Made by a program: the position numbers and the translations under genes. Positions 56,801-64,000 of a stretch of 64,000 nucleotides of DNA are shown here, one piece after another; position 1 is the stretch's first letter, and each line of letters opens with the position of its first letter. Source of the DNA: Aerococcus loyolae (lineage in GTDB: Bacteria; Bacillota; Bacilli; Lactobacillales; Aerococcaceae); assembly GCF_002871915.2 (NCBI RefSeq), contig NZ_CP126958.1, positions 1,116,001 to 1,180,000 on the forward strand, in the 5' to 3' direction. The notes under the pieces were generated by a model, which ran no database searches, had not been told where the DNA came from, and saw nothing but the letters and a program-made list of their open reading frames with translations.

Positions 56801-59169
56801 GGCTTGCCATCATTTGGATTTGGAGTATATTCTTCTCCAGCGGTATTCTTATATTTTGGAGTGGCTGTTTTAGCTTCTTGACCCGCTTTCTTTTCAATTG
56901 GATCATATTCAACCTTAGGCGCTGCGATAAAGGCATCTGCAGCAAGAGCGTTGGTCAGGTCATCATGCTTGCTTCCGTCGTTTAAGAAGATAGCAGAAGT
57001 AAATTTAGCTGGTGCGCCCAGTTGCTTATCGACATTTACCGGAATAGATGCTGGTGCTTTACCATCTGGAGTCGTTACAAATTCAGTAGCTTCTCCATAT
57101 GGCTTACCATCTTTGAACCATCTTTGGACATAAGTCGTACTTGGTAATAGACCTTCAGACGCATTTTCTACTTTTGCGCCGGCTGGAGCAAAGTTTGATT
57201 GTGCATCGTATGTTTTAATCGCGTGGGCTGGTTTGGCTACGATGGCAGCAAAGTTTACGTCTGAGATATTCCCTGAAGCCAAGTTTGATGGACCAACTGG
57301 TTTAGCAGCCCCATCAAGAAGAGCAAACATGTTGTTTTGTGATGTATTTGACCAAATATTGTAATTATCGATCAAAGAAGCCGCATACATATAATCTTGG
57401 TTGATGTGACGGTGTTTTTGTCCGATTGTTCCATTCCAAGCCATTAAGTTTTTATGGTCTTCATCTTGGACTTCAACTAATTTACCATATTGTTCAGGTT
57501 TAATGGTATGGGAAATGGATAATCCGCTATTCGCTTCATTTCTTGACACACCATAAAGTCCTCTAAATGGAATATAGTAATTGCCTTCAGAATCAACGGT
57601 ACCTACAACAGTTTCGGCAATATGAGACCCTTTACCGTTTTTAGCTTCATAGTCGGCAATGATTTGGGCTTGGGCATCTCTAAACTCTAAAATTCTTGGG
57701 TTATCTTGTCCAGCAGAACCAGTATAATTATTATCTTTCTTCCATTTATCGAATAGACGAGCAACCTCATCATTTACATAAGAGGCAACTACTTTTGTTT
57801 TAGCTGCTGGAAGGTCCCATGAATCTTTCTTCCACATACGGGCGTCTGATCCGGCAGGGTCTCCCCCATCAAACCAAACCTTACCAGAAACTTTACCGTA
57901 GTCTCCAGCTGGTTTCCACTCACCGGAAGGATCTGGTGATACTCGCCAGGTATCCTTAGGGCCAACTAGCCAATCATTATTCAATAATTTTTCTTGGAAA
58001 ACCACTTGACCATTCACAATGCGGTCAATACCTACTGTGAAGTCCCAAGATTCATTGGTACGGGTTAACCGTTTGTGGAAGCCAGTGATTTGATCCCCAC
58101 CCTTGATCAAAGCTAAGTGAGCTGGATCAGGATTTTCTGCCCAGGTTCTAACCGCAAAGGCTTCTTGGTCACCATCAGATAATTTCCATTTATGAACATT
58201 ACCAAATTTATCGATAACTGGTTTGTCAAAGGTAAAAGTGAATTTTCCATCCGCCCTTGAAACGGTTTTATATACTGGCGAAACATAGCCATCTTTGTAG
58301 GCCCATTGCAAATAAACAGGGACGCCAGCTAAAGTTTCCTTAGTCACTTCGTTACTATTGCCATGTCTGTATACGAAAACAGTCCCTGAATAAGACCGCT
58401 TATCACCTTGTTTACCAGTCGCATCAATAGCGGAATCTTGTAATTTTTTAAGTAATTCAGATTCGCCAACCAAGGTCTTATCAGAGTTTGTTGTATCTAC
58501 ATTAGCATAGAATGACAGGCCTTCATTCTTGACTTCGCTCTTTAGCTCATCAGACTTAACTTTATCCTCAGATTCCTTTTTATCTGCTGCATAGTAGGCT
58601 GCACGACTTGTAGCTTTTTTTGCTTTAACTTTTTCTTCAGGCTTAACTTCTTTGTTAGCTTTTGGCTTTTCTTCAGCTTTAACGGTTTCGGCTTTAGGTT
58701 GTTCTTCAACCTTAGCTGCTTTTTCAACCTTAGCTTGTTCTTCGGCTTTCTTAGCTTCAGCCTTTTCAGCTTCCCCATCAGCTTTAACTTTTTCGGCTAG
58801 AGTTTTTTCTTCAGACTTCTTATCTGCTTCAGGTTGAGCCGGTTTAGCTTCTGCTTTTTCTTCAGTAATCTTGGTTTCTTCTACTACAGGTGTAGGAACT
58901 GCTTTATCCTCAGCTGGACTTGCCACTGAAGCATTCACTGCCTCACTCGGCTTAGGGTCCGCTACAGGAGCTGGTGCACTTGGCGCTTCCACTGCTGAAG
59001 CTTTGACTTCGTTGGTGGCCGCTTGAGCAACAGCAGAATCGGAAGCAAAGAGCAAACCTGCCGCTATTGCAACTGATGCAACGCCAACACTTAGGCGTCT
59101 AATCGAGTAGCGGTAGAATTTGTTGCTTTGCTTTTCCTTTTTCACCTTAAGGTTATTCTTACCAACCAT
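50890..59169 (-). CDS. YSIRK/LPQTG cell-wall-anchored surface protein 2 (about 2759 aa)
   Basis: A giant sortase substrate. YSIRK signal (YRYSIRRLSVGVASVAIAAG) with cleavage after AQAA. Residues about 55-225 are Lys/Glu/Ala-rich, likely extended or coiled. SdrD B-like modules follow (YSGTVFVYRHG, VSGKVWFDGGD). Then come Rib/alpha-like modules (DPKYTPVYSNVGEEV, SYEPTEAKVGQPA). Three 78-residue repeats (about 1395-1627) begin DAEKNDP or DAEKNEP and contain YPDGS. Five 184-186-residue repeats (about 1628-2553) plus a partial sixth follow, with YPDGSKDTIPG and VTAKDEDG. The end is a Ser/Gln/Asn linker, LPQTG at 2726-2730, a membrane span and KRRKKD. The start at 59169 has GAGGAGG; upstream in-frame codons to 59205 are not needed. 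Probably an adhesin or surface stalk. Confidence 0.92.
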   Translation of the reverse strand: MVGKNNLKVKKEKQSNKFYRYSIRRLSVGVASVAIAAGLLFASDSAVAQAATNEVKASAVEAPSAPAPVADPKPSEAVNASVASPAEDKAVPTPVVEETKITEEKAEAKPAQPEADKKSEEKTLAEKVKADGEAEKAEAKKAEEQAKVEKAAKVEEQPKAETVKAEEKPKANKEVKPEEKVKAKKATSRAAYYAADKKESEDKVKSDELKSEVKNEGLSFYANVDTTNSDKTLVGESELLKKLQDSAIDATGKQGDKRSYSGTVFVYRHGNSNEVTKETLAGVPVYLQWAYKDGYVSPVYKTVSRADGKFTFTFDKPVIDKFGNVHKWKLSDGDQEAFAVRTWAENPDPAHLALIKGGDQITGFHKRLTRTNESWDFTVGIDRIVNGQVVFQEKLLNNDWLVGPKDTWRVSPDPSGEWKPAGDYGKVSGKVWFDGGDPAGSDARMWKKDSWDLPAAKTKVVASYVNDEVARLFDKWKKDNNYTGSAGQDNPRILEFRDAQAQIIADYEAKNGKGSHIAETVVGTVDSEGNYYIPFRGLYGVSRNEANSGLSISHTIKPEQYGKLVEVQDEDHKNLMAWNGTIGQKHRHINQDYMYAASLIDNYNIWSNTSQNNMFALLDGAAKPVGPSNLASGNISDVNFAAIVAKPAHAIKTYDAQSNFAPAGAKVENASEGLLPSTTYVQRWFKDGKPYGEATEFVTTPDGKAPASIPVNVDKQLGAPAKFTSAIFLNDGSKHDDLTNALAADAFIAAPKVEYDPIEKKAGQEAKTATPKYKNTAGEEYTPNPNDGKPTFSYEERKETVDKNGETKISYEPLKTVNVAGKDIPVSVDPKTGEVTIKAADTAKIPGETVTVPVTLTYPNGMKIQSNAVIKVLPKEEEKDLVDPKYTPVYSNVGEEVTSTPTFIDQADKDTVKPEGAKFALGENAPEGAKVDPNTGVVTYTAKAADAGTMVSVPVVVTYKDGSQDTTNAPVIVAEQDKIKDVTDPNAPVPEGYVRLKFNADTKDGSVTGKFADNSKVKAFDVLKGTKFNDPEIQTKFDQVVPTNPVADNPAKKWSSWEPIFDNELAKDTPIEEGLKGDTREYYSVYEDKGFNEDNVGIAKVEIVQDPTKKEYTEGKEGDNKLDPAGTKVKLTDANGVEKVVEPKDFDKYGIKVGLKDVPNYTPETPLTKKDHDGKKVEVTVPGKTGELKAESKAPIKVKQQDKDALEPSYEPTEAKVGQPAKSKAPSFKDSANKPANTPAGATFALGEGAPKGATIDPKTGEVSYTPGAADEGKDVKVPVVVTYGDKTTDTAEATFNVAIRPDVYKPTDPNAPVPEGYHKVTLKAGEGTQVSEKVLHVRDGKGISADSYPEATIDPAKAKDYKEPITWSIAPETPVTKDEVIVANATKKTDAEKNDPQAKDQTVKVGETPKAEDSIANLTDLPKGTKVAYKEPVDTKTPGEKQATVVVTYPDGSSEEVPAKVQVKDLTDAEKNEPKAKDQTVKVGDTPKAEDSIANLTDLPKDTKVAYKEPVDTKTPGDKPATVVVTYPDGSTDEVPVTVKVNDLTDAEKNDPQGQDINTKVGQTPNAKDGIKDTDKLPQGTKFEFETPVDTKTPGDKPAKVVVTYLDGTKDEVPVTVKVTENPTQAETTNPTVPAKTEVEDKTNLTPEEKSEVKKKVEDANKDKFPTPTEGQKPTAVTVDDKGNATITYPDGSKDTIPGTDLVVERPKTTVEGTPQTVKPTNDPQDTGLVVKNQDDKTPTKVTAKDEDGKDVPVTVDPETGKVSVTPGTNVDGPITVTVEDKDLPDGKQSFEVPVEGHEKGRDDNHSGKTQADLTDPTVPAKTEVEDKTNLTPEEKAEVKKKVEDTNKGKFLEAKPGQNPTTVEVGPDGTATITYPDGSKDTIPGKDLVVERPKTTVEGTPKTVKPTNDPQDTGLVVKNKDDKTPTKVTAKDEDGQDVPVTVDPETGKVSVTPGTKVDGPITVTVEDKDLPDGKQTFEVPVEGHEKGRDDNHSGKTQADLTDPTVPAEKTPVADKNHLTEDEKNTVKKAIEDANKDKFPAPKEGQKPTTVTVDDKGNATITYPDGSKDTIPGDQLVREKTNVDDTAVKPVNPTDEKQGTGVKVNNPDKDTKVTAKDEDGKDIPVVINPETGEVEVTPGKNVDGPITVTVTDSDLPGGKKEVTVPVNGHKAGRDDNGSDKTQADLTDPTVPAKTEVEDKTKLADDEKAKVKKAIEDANKDKFPAPKEGQNPTKVEIGNDGTATITYPDGSKDTIPGTDLVVERPKTSVEGTPKTVKPTNDPQDTGLVVKNKDDKTPTKVTAKDEDGQDVPVTVDPETGKVSVTPGTKVDGPITVTVEDKDLPNGKQTFEVPVEGHEKGRDDNGSDKTQADLTDPVVPAEKTPVADKNHLTDDEKSQVKKAIEDANKDKFPAAKEGQDPTKVEVGDDGTATITYPDGSKDTIPGRGLVREKTNVDDSAVKPVNPTDEKQGTGVKVNNPDRDTKVTAKDEDGKDVPVVINPETGEVEVTPGANVDGPITVTVEDPDLPGGKQEVTVPVKGHEAGRDDNGSDEPNTPSETVEKTTVDDSQVKEVNPTDDQQGTGIKVNNPDKDTKVTAKDEDGKNITVVINPTTGEVEVTPGTDVDGPITVTITDPDLPGGKKVVVVPVKGHKAGRDNNGSDTVLAPSDTVQPSQPAAPQANTVKPGHSGDGNQVAQSVHTNTAVHAATTKANQPSANKSSSTKVQSQLPQTGAVAGLASSLALALIGAGSILALGKRRKKD
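51190..54288 (-). repeat. Five-and-a-half long repeats in surface-protein gene 2 (order A-A-B-A-B)
   Basis: Unit boundaries by the QADLTDP codons: 54288, 53730, 53172, 52620 and 52062, giving 558, 558, 552 and 558 bp steps, then a final 552-bp unit and a partial one. Type A units (1, 2, 4) carry VERPKT and VEGTP; type B units (3, 5) carry REKTNVDD and KPVNPTDEKQ. The A-B pair (1110 bp) looks duplicated as a block. Confidence 0.85.
54289..55003 (-). repeat. Three 234-bp repeats in surface-protein gene 2
   Basis: Units of 78 codons, anchored by the DAEKN codons with spacing of exactly 234 bp between copies (54761 and 54995). They share KVGxTPxAxD and PVDTKTPG. The third, C-terminal copy is the most diverged. 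Confidence 0.75.
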
Positions 59170-59230
59170 ATTCTTCCTCCTCATACTTATACAAATACGT
59201 TTCATTACAAAACAAGGACTTGATAGGGTT

Positions 59231-59260
59231 ATGGTACTCCAAAGTTAAGTACAAATTCAA
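59231..59260 (-). promoter_or_regulatory. Candidate promoter of surface-protein gene 2
   Basis: On the minus strand: -35 TTGAAT (59255-59260), 18-base spacer, -10 TACCAT (59231-59236), at the same distance from the start codon as the promoter of its paralogue. The rest of 59261-59508 is AT-rich with nothing recognisable. Confidence 0.5.
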
Positions 59261-59508
59261 CGATTATAAAGTTTTGTTAACATTAATTTTATTTTATCAT
59301 TAACTTTATTTATTTTATTAAAATATACACACATTGCTAATCAAGGCTTTCTGACTGTTTTCATAGTTAAAAACAAGATGAATGAGTTTATATTTATTAA
59401 AAATAATTCATACTTTTATACATTTTTTGTTTTTTATTGCTAAATATACCGAGGTCAAAGACTGCTCGTTTTTTGGATCGAAAACTTCATTAAATAATAA
59501 TGCCCAAG

Positions 59509-59561
59509 AAAAAAATCCCCTTAAAGCCACTTTCTAAACTTGAAAGTGCTTTAAGAGGATT
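59509..59561 (-). terminator. argS terminator
   Basis: On the minus strand AATCCTCTTAAAG and ACTTTC pair with GAAAGT and CTTTAAGGGGATT, followed by a T run. A long, strong stem. Confidence 0.9.
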
Positions 59562-59591
59562 GATTGGCTTAAATAATTAGTGACAGATCGC

Positions 59592-61283
59592 TTACATTTC
59601 TTTAGGTGCTTGAACACCTAAGAGTCTCAAGCCTTCAGTCAAGACCACTGACACCGCATAAACCAAGGCTAAGCGTGCATTTAATTGGTCATCTTCTTCA
59701 AGGACCCGAGTGTGGGCATAATATTTATTAAAGCGTTGGGCTAATTGAAGGGTATACTTAGCAATTACGCTAGGTTCATAACTTTCATAGGCCTTAGCAA
59801 TAATTTCTGGGAAACGGTTTAATTGTTTGACTACCGCATAAGACTCATCATCAGCCAGTTGTAGATCGTCTAGACTAGGTTTACCGGCATTGGCCTTACG
59901 CAAGATCGATTGGGCCCGGGCATTGGCGTATTGGACATAGGGACCGGTTTCTCCTTCAAATTGGACCACTTCTTCTAATTGGAAGTCAAAGTTGTTCAAG
60001 CGGTCATTCTTGAGGTCATGGAATACCACTGCACCTACCCCAACAGCTTCGGCCACTTGGTCTTTATCAGAGAGGTCAGGATTTTTACTGTTGATTTGTT
60101 CTTGAGCTAAACGAATGGCTTCTTTAAGGACCGATTCTAAGAGAACCACTTTTCCTTTCCGGGTAGAGAGTTTCTTGCCCCCTTGAGTAATTAAACCGAA
60201 GGGAATATGGTGAATATCTTCATACCAGTCATAACCCATTTCTTTAATGACAGCCTTTAATTGTTTGAAGTGGACAGACTGTTCATTTCCAACCACATAG
60301 AGACATTGGTCAAAGTCATAGGTCCGCTTACGGTAGAAGACAGCTGCCAGGTCACGAGTCATATAAAGGGTCGCCCCATCAGACTTCTTCACTAAGGCTG
60401 GAATCAAGTCATAGGCTTCCAAATCAACTAGGGTAGCTCCTTGGTCCACTTTGAGCAGTTTTTTTTCTTCTAACTCGTCAATCACTGCATCCATCTTGTC
60501 ATTATAGAAGGCTTCCCCATTCATGGAATCAAAATCGATACCTAGTAAATCATAGATACTTTGAAATTCTTCTAGGGATTTCTCCCGCATCCATTGCCAT
60601 AATTCCAATTCTTCTGGGTTGCCACCTTCTAATTCTTTAAAGGCTTGGCGCGCTTCATCATTTAAAGAATCATCTTCATCAGCCATTTGGTGGAAGTAGA
60701 CATACAAGCGGTTTAATTCCTTAATCGGATTTTGTCGAACGGTTGCTTCGTCACCCCATTTACGGTAAGCAACGATCAGTTTACCAAATTGCGTTCCCCA
60801 GTCCCCTAAATGGTTAATGCGGACCGGTTGGAAGCCTACCTTTTCAACAATATTACCGATAGCGTTCCCAATAACGGTGGAACGGAGGTGGCCCATTGAC
60901 ATAGGTTTAGCAATATTTGGGCTCGACATATCAATACAAATATTTTCCCCGTCACCAATAGCTAATTGGCCATAAGCCGATTCCTTATCTAAGATATTAG
61001 CTAAGACAGCGGCAGAGATCTTATCGGCCTTTAAGAAGAAGTTAATATATGGTCCCACTGCTTCAACATGGTCAACTAAGTCATCACTGAGTTTGCCGGC
61101 TAATTCACTGGCAATCTTTTGAGGGGCTTGGCGAAGTGATTTAGCTAGGATAAAAGCTGGAAAAGCCAGGTCGCCTTGGCCTTCATGTTTTGGCACTTCT
61201 AAGACATCTTCCACTTGGTCTAGACTTAAATAATCACTAACTTCTGCTTGAATAATTTTTGCAATATGTTGTTTAATGTTCAT
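59592..61283 (-). CDS. argS: Arginyl-tRNA synthetase
   Basis: A 563-residue class I synthetase. N-terminal Add1-type tRNA-binding domain, then the HIGH-like motif in SPNIAKPMSMGHLRST, the class-specific insert, and KKLSTRKGKVV in place of KMSKS, as usual for the ArgRS family. The DALR anticodon-binding domain forms the C-terminus and ends GVQAPKEM. Full length. Ribosome-binding site AAAGGAG. No T-box leader is visible in the short gap to xfp, and xfp has its own terminator, so argS likely has a separate promoter. Confidence 0.96.
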   Translation of the reverse strand: MNIKQHIAKIIQAEVSDYLSLDQVEDVLEVPKHEGQGDLAFPAFILAKSLRQAPQKIASELAGKLSDDLVDHVEAVGPYINFFLKADKISAAVLANILDKESAYGQLAIGDGENICIDMSSPNIAKPMSMGHLRSTVIGNAIGNIVEKVGFQPVRINHLGDWGTQFGKLIVAYRKWGDEATVRQNPIKELNRLYVYFHQMADEDDSLNDEARQAFKELEGGNPEELELWQWMREKSLEEFQSIYDLLGIDFDSMNGEAFYNDKMDAVIDELEEKKLLKVDQGATLVDLEAYDLIPALVKKSDGATLYMTRDLAAVFYRKRTYDFDQCLYVVGNEQSVHFKQLKAVIKEMGYDWYEDIHHIPFGLITQGGKKLSTRKGKVVLLESVLKEAIRLAQEQINSKNPDLSDKDQVAEAVGVGAVVFHDLKNDRLNNFDFQLEEVVQFEGETGPYVQYANARAQSILRKANAGKPSLDDLQLADDESYAVVKQLNRFPEIIAKAYESYEPSVIAKYTLQLAQRFNKYYAHTRVLEEDDQLNARLALVYAVSVVLTEGLRLLGVQAPKEM

Positions 61284-61408
61284 GCTTTAACTCCTTTGTT
61301 AATGAGTCTTCCACCTTGGCTTAGCAAGGTGCGTCCTGTCTATTTTAGCATAAATTTGTTCATTTTAAAGATTGAAAGGAAAAAAAGCCAAAGCAGACAG
61401 AAACCAAA

Positions 61409-61440
61409 TAAAAAACGACAGGACTTAGCCTGCCGTTTTC
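61409..61440 (-). terminator. Phosphoketolase gene terminator
   Basis: On the minus strand AAAACGGCAGG pairs with CCTGTCGTTTT (61410-61440), followed by a T run. Confidence 0.85.
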
Positions 61441-61454
61441 TTCTATTAATTTAA

Positions 61455-63824
61455 TTATTTTTCAAGTGGTTGCCATTTCCATTCTTTAACTTCTGGCATG
61501 TCAGTACCGTATTCTACAATGTAGGCACGGTGTTCTTCCACCTTAGCATTCATTTGGTCAATGAAGTCTTGGGCTTTGTCGCCGTATACCACTTCAGCAA
61601 CATGAGCGGCAAAATGGAAGCGGTCGAGTTCGTTTAAGACACGCATGTCGAATGGTGTGGTAATAGCCCCTTCTTCACGGTAACCATGTGGGTAGAGGTT
61701 ATGGTTGTGACGGTCGAAGAAGATATCTTTGAGTAAGCCTTCGAAGCTGTGGAAGCCAAAGAAGACTGGTTTGTCTTTAGTAAAGACAGCATCAAATTCT
61801 TCGTCAGATAAACCACGTGGGTCAATATTTGGATGACGGAGTCGGTAGAGGTCAACCACATTCACGTAACGAATCTTCAATTCTGGGAAGGCTTCGTGTA
61901 GGTATGAAATGGTTGCAATGGTTTCTACAGTTGGTTCAGTACCAGAGGCAGCGATCACTACGTCAGGTTCTTCCCCTTCTTCAACGGTAGAAGCCCAGTC
62001 AATGACCTTGTAGCCCTTGTCAACAAATTCTTCAGCTTCTTCAACTGAGAAGAATTGTGGACGTGGGTGTTTAGAAGTCACGATGTAGTTAATCACGTTT
62101 TCAGAACTTAAAGCCTTATCCATTACGGCTAAGAGGGAGTTGGTATCTGCAGGGAGGTAAGCCCGGACAAATTCACCCTTCTTCTCTGCCAAGTGGGTTA
62201 ATAAACCTGGGTCTTGGTGAGTATAACCGTTATGGTCTTGTTGGAAAGCGGTAGAAGAGGAAATCAAGTTCAATGATTGATAAGGTTTATGCCATTTGTA
62301 CTCGCTAGCTTCACGCATCCATTTGAAATGTTGGGTGATCATGGAGTCAACTGTCCGTAAGAAGGCTTCATAACTAGCAAAGAAACCATGACGACCGGTT
62401 AAGGTATAAGCTTCTAAGAAACCTTCCATTTGGTGTTCGGATAATTGTGAGTCAATCACACGACCAGATGGTGACATCCATTCATCGTAGTTATCCTTAA
62501 TTGGTTCTAGCCATTGACGTTTGGTAACATCAAAGACCTTGTTCAAGCGGTTAGACTTAGTTTCGTCTGGCCCAAAGATACGGAAGTTGTCTGGGTTCTT
62601 TTCGATAACGCCAGCAGCATAGCCACCCATTTCAATCATATCTTGGGCGTCGCGTTCACCAGGTGTATCGAAGTCAAGGGCATAGTCACGCCAGTCTGGT
62701 AAGTCTAAAGGTTTAGGATCGATGCCTCCGTCAGTAATTGGGTTGGAAGCCATCCGTTGGTCACCCTTAGGCGCAATTTCAGCAATTTCTGGACGTAATT
62801 GACCATCTTCAGTAAAGAGTTCTTCTGGACGGTAGGATTTCAACCAATCAACTAAAGCATCTACATGTTCCATATTCTCAGCGTTCACTGGAATTGGCAC
62901 TTGGTGGGCTCTGAAGGAACCTTCAATGTCGTTACCTTCCCATGCCTTAGGACCAGTCCAGCCCTTAGGTGTCCGGTAAAGAATCATTGGCCAGTTACCC
63001 ATAGTAGCTTCTTCAGCTGAACCTTTACGCGCTTCGCCTTGTATGGATTTAATCTTTTCAATAGCTTGGTCTAAGGTTTTAGCCATGAGTGGGTGAACCT
63101 TTTCAGGATCGTTGCCTTCAACCACCATTGGATCCCAACCTAAGCCTTGGAAGTACTTAATTAAGTCTTCATTAGATTTACGTTCTAAAATAGTTGGGTT
63201 AGCAATTTTACCCCCGTTTAAGTAAAGGATTGGTAAGACGGCACCATCAGTCACTGGGTTAATAAAGCTATTAGATAACCAGCTGGCTGCTAAAGGACCA
63301 GTTTCAGATTCCCCGTCACCAATCACAGTAGCTGCAATCACGTCAGGATTATCAAGGATGGCCCCGGTAGCGTGGGATAAGGAATAACCAAGTTCCCCAC
63401 CTTCATGGATAGATCCAGGAATTTCAGCGGTCGCGTGTGAGCCGGTTCCTCCTGGGAAGGAGAAGTATTTGAAGAATTTTTGCATTCCTTCCTTGTTTTG
63501 TGGGTATTCTGGATAATGTTCACTCCAGGTCCCATCTAAATAAGCATTGGCTTGCATCACTTGGCCACCATGTCCTGGTCCTTCGATATAGAACATGTTT
63601 AGGTCATATTTATTGATGACACGGTTCAAATGAGCGTAAACAAAGTTTTGCCCGGCAATGGTTCCCCAGTGTCCGATTGGGGTGATCTTAACGTCATCTG
63701 CCGTTACTTCACGGTCTAATAAAGGATTATCCCGTAAGTACATTTGTCCGACAGATAAATAGTTAGCGGCACGCCACCAGGCATCCACTTTATCTAAATA
63801 CGCTTTTGAATCAAAATCAGTCAT
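61455..63824 (-). CDS. xfp: Xylulose-5-phosphate/fructose-6-phosphate phosphoketolase
   Basis: 789 residues, full length, thiamine diphosphate enzyme. It splits xylulose 5-phosphate (and possibly fructose 6-phosphate) with phosphate into acetyl phosphate and an aldose phosphate. Family landmarks: [55 protein letters not shown], and the TPP-binding [14 protein letters not shown]. Sequence alone does not settle dual substrate use. Its product feeds AckA at 5179-6369. Strong GGAGG with a hairpin just upstream. The gene would allow pentose fermentation and heterolactic flux. Confidence 0.95.
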   Translation of the reverse strand: MTDFDSKAYLDKVDAWWRAANYLSVGQMYLRDNPLLDREVTADDVKITPIGHWGTIAGQNFVYAHLNRVINKYDLNMFYIEGPGHGGQVMQANAYLDGTWSEHYPEYPQNKEGMQKFFKYFSFPGGTGSHATAEIPGSIHEGGELGYSLSHATGAILDNPDVIAATVIGDGESETGPLAASWLSNSFINPVTDGAVLPILYLNGGKIANPTILERKSNEDLIKYFQGLGWDPMVVEGNDPEKVHPLMAKTLDQAIEKIKSIQGEARKGSAEEATMGNWPMILYRTPKGWTGPKAWEGNDIEGSFRAHQVPIPVNAENMEHVDALVDWLKSYRPEELFTEDGQLRPEIAEIAPKGDQRMASNPITDGGIDPKPLDLPDWRDYALDFDTPGERDAQDMIEMGGYAAGVIEKNPDNFRIFGPDETKSNRLNKVFDVTKRQWLEPIKDNYDEWMSPSGRVIDSQLSEHQMEGFLEAYTLTGRHGFFASYEAFLRTVDSMITQHFKWMREASEYKWHKPYQSLNLISSSTAFQQDHNGYTHQDPGLLTHLAEKKGEFVRAYLPADTNSLLAVMDKALSSENVINYIVTSKHPRPQFFSVEEAEEFVDKGYKVIDWASTVEEGEEPDVVIAASGTEPTVETIATISYLHEAFPELKIRYVNVVDLYRLRHPNIDPRGLSDEEFDAVFTKDKPVFFGFHSFEGLLKDIFFDRHNHNLYPHGYREEGAITTPFDMRVLNELDRFHFAAHVAEVVYGDKAQDFIDQMNAKVEEHRAYIVEYGTDMPEVKEWKWQPLEK

Positions 63825-63842
63825 TTTTTGATTTCCTCCTTT

Positions 63843-63855
63843 GAGCGAGTCGCTC
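63843..63855. repeat. Small perfect hairpin beside the phosphoketolase ribosome-binding site
   Basis: GAGCGA-G-TCGCTC, ending directly next to AAAGGAGG on the mRNA. It might tune translation or mRNA stability. The one-base loop means the top pair would open. Confidence 0.45.
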
Positions 63856-63896
63856 TTATTTCTATTAATAATAACTTATCGCTTACCCATGACCAC

Positions 63897-63925
63897 ATGA
63901 TAACATAGTCACAATCTTTTGAGAA
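63897..63925 (-). promoter_or_regulatory. Candidate phosphoketolase promoter
   Basis: On the minus strand: weak -35 TTCTCA (63920-63925), 17-base spacer, -10 TATCAT (63897-63902). No good cre match is seen here. Confidence 0.35.
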
Positions 63926-63988
63926 TAGCTTAAGAGCAAGATTTTTTGTTTATTTTCTTAAAATACAATCAAAGGAAGAAACGTTAAT

Positions 63989-64000
63989 ATGATCACTAGT
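63989..64000 (+). CDS. Possible start of a gene cut by the window edge
   Basis: An ATG follows AAAGGAAG at about ten bases and opens a frame (Met-Ile-Thr-Ser) running off the window. Only four codons are visible, so the product cannot be named. Confidence 0.3.

Overview
This window looks like chromosome of a low-GC, facultatively fermentative Lactobacillales bacterium. The best guess is Aerococcus or a close Aerococcaceae relative. This is inferred from the gene set: alpha-glycerophosphate oxidase, phosphoketolase plus acetate kinase, L-lactate dehydrogenase, Cys42-type NADH oxidase, YSIRK/LPQTG surface proteins and a complete compact pur operon. No rRNA is present to confirm it.

Layout. 1-200: a structured RNA with a terminator (6S RNA candidate). 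282-7788: central carbon genes: uspA-like, the glpK-glpO-glpF operon (minus), ackA (minus) and ldh (plus). Sites matching the CcpA operator (cre) lie in or next to the uspA, glp and ldh promoters. 7839-10521: tex-sprT pair. 10702-13591: a P-type cation ATPase behind a yybP-ykoY-type Mn2+ riboswitch. 13901-16356: NADH oxidase and a membrane-anchored zinc metallopeptidase. 16792-17212: tRNA-Thr(CGU) and a small HTH-like protein. 17287-30062: twelve purine genes on the minus strand, transcribed purE-K-C-S-Q-L-F-M-N-H-D-B, mostly overlapping or nearly abutting. 30342-33713: a MarR-type regulator with a clear operator, two luciferase-like monooxygenase paralogues and an FMN reductase. 33895-36456: an AT-rich island with a decayed methyltransferase, an MFS exporter and an Rgg-type regulator. 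36526-42412: hydroxyacid dehydrogenase, DUF308 protein, TetR regulator, glutathione reductase, a C39-like cysteine-peptidase-fold protein and an O-antigen-ligase-like membrane protein. 42541-59169: two very large YSIRK/LPQTG surface proteins separated by an IS30-family insertion sequence. 59592-63824: argS and phosphoketolase.

How it fits together. Glycerol enters by GlpF, is phosphorylated by GlpK and oxidised by GlpO with O2, giving H2O2. Phosphoketolase makes acetyl phosphate, which AckA turns into ATP and acetate. Ldh and Nox recycle NADH, and glutathione reductase keeps thiols reduced. The cre sites suggest that several of these steps share carbon catabolite control. Mn2+ export is set by the riboswitch. 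The surface proteins are probably adhesins built from repeat modules.

Most interesting points: the IS30 insertion that appears to swap in its own -35 box for the downstream surface-protein gene while leaving a 13-bp direct repeat; the MarR / double luciferase-like monooxygenase / FMN reductase operon; the riboswitch, which recasts an apparent Ca2+-ATPase as a Mn2+ exporter; the decayed methyltransferase-MFS-Rgg island; and the A-A-B-A-B repeat pattern in the larger surface protein.
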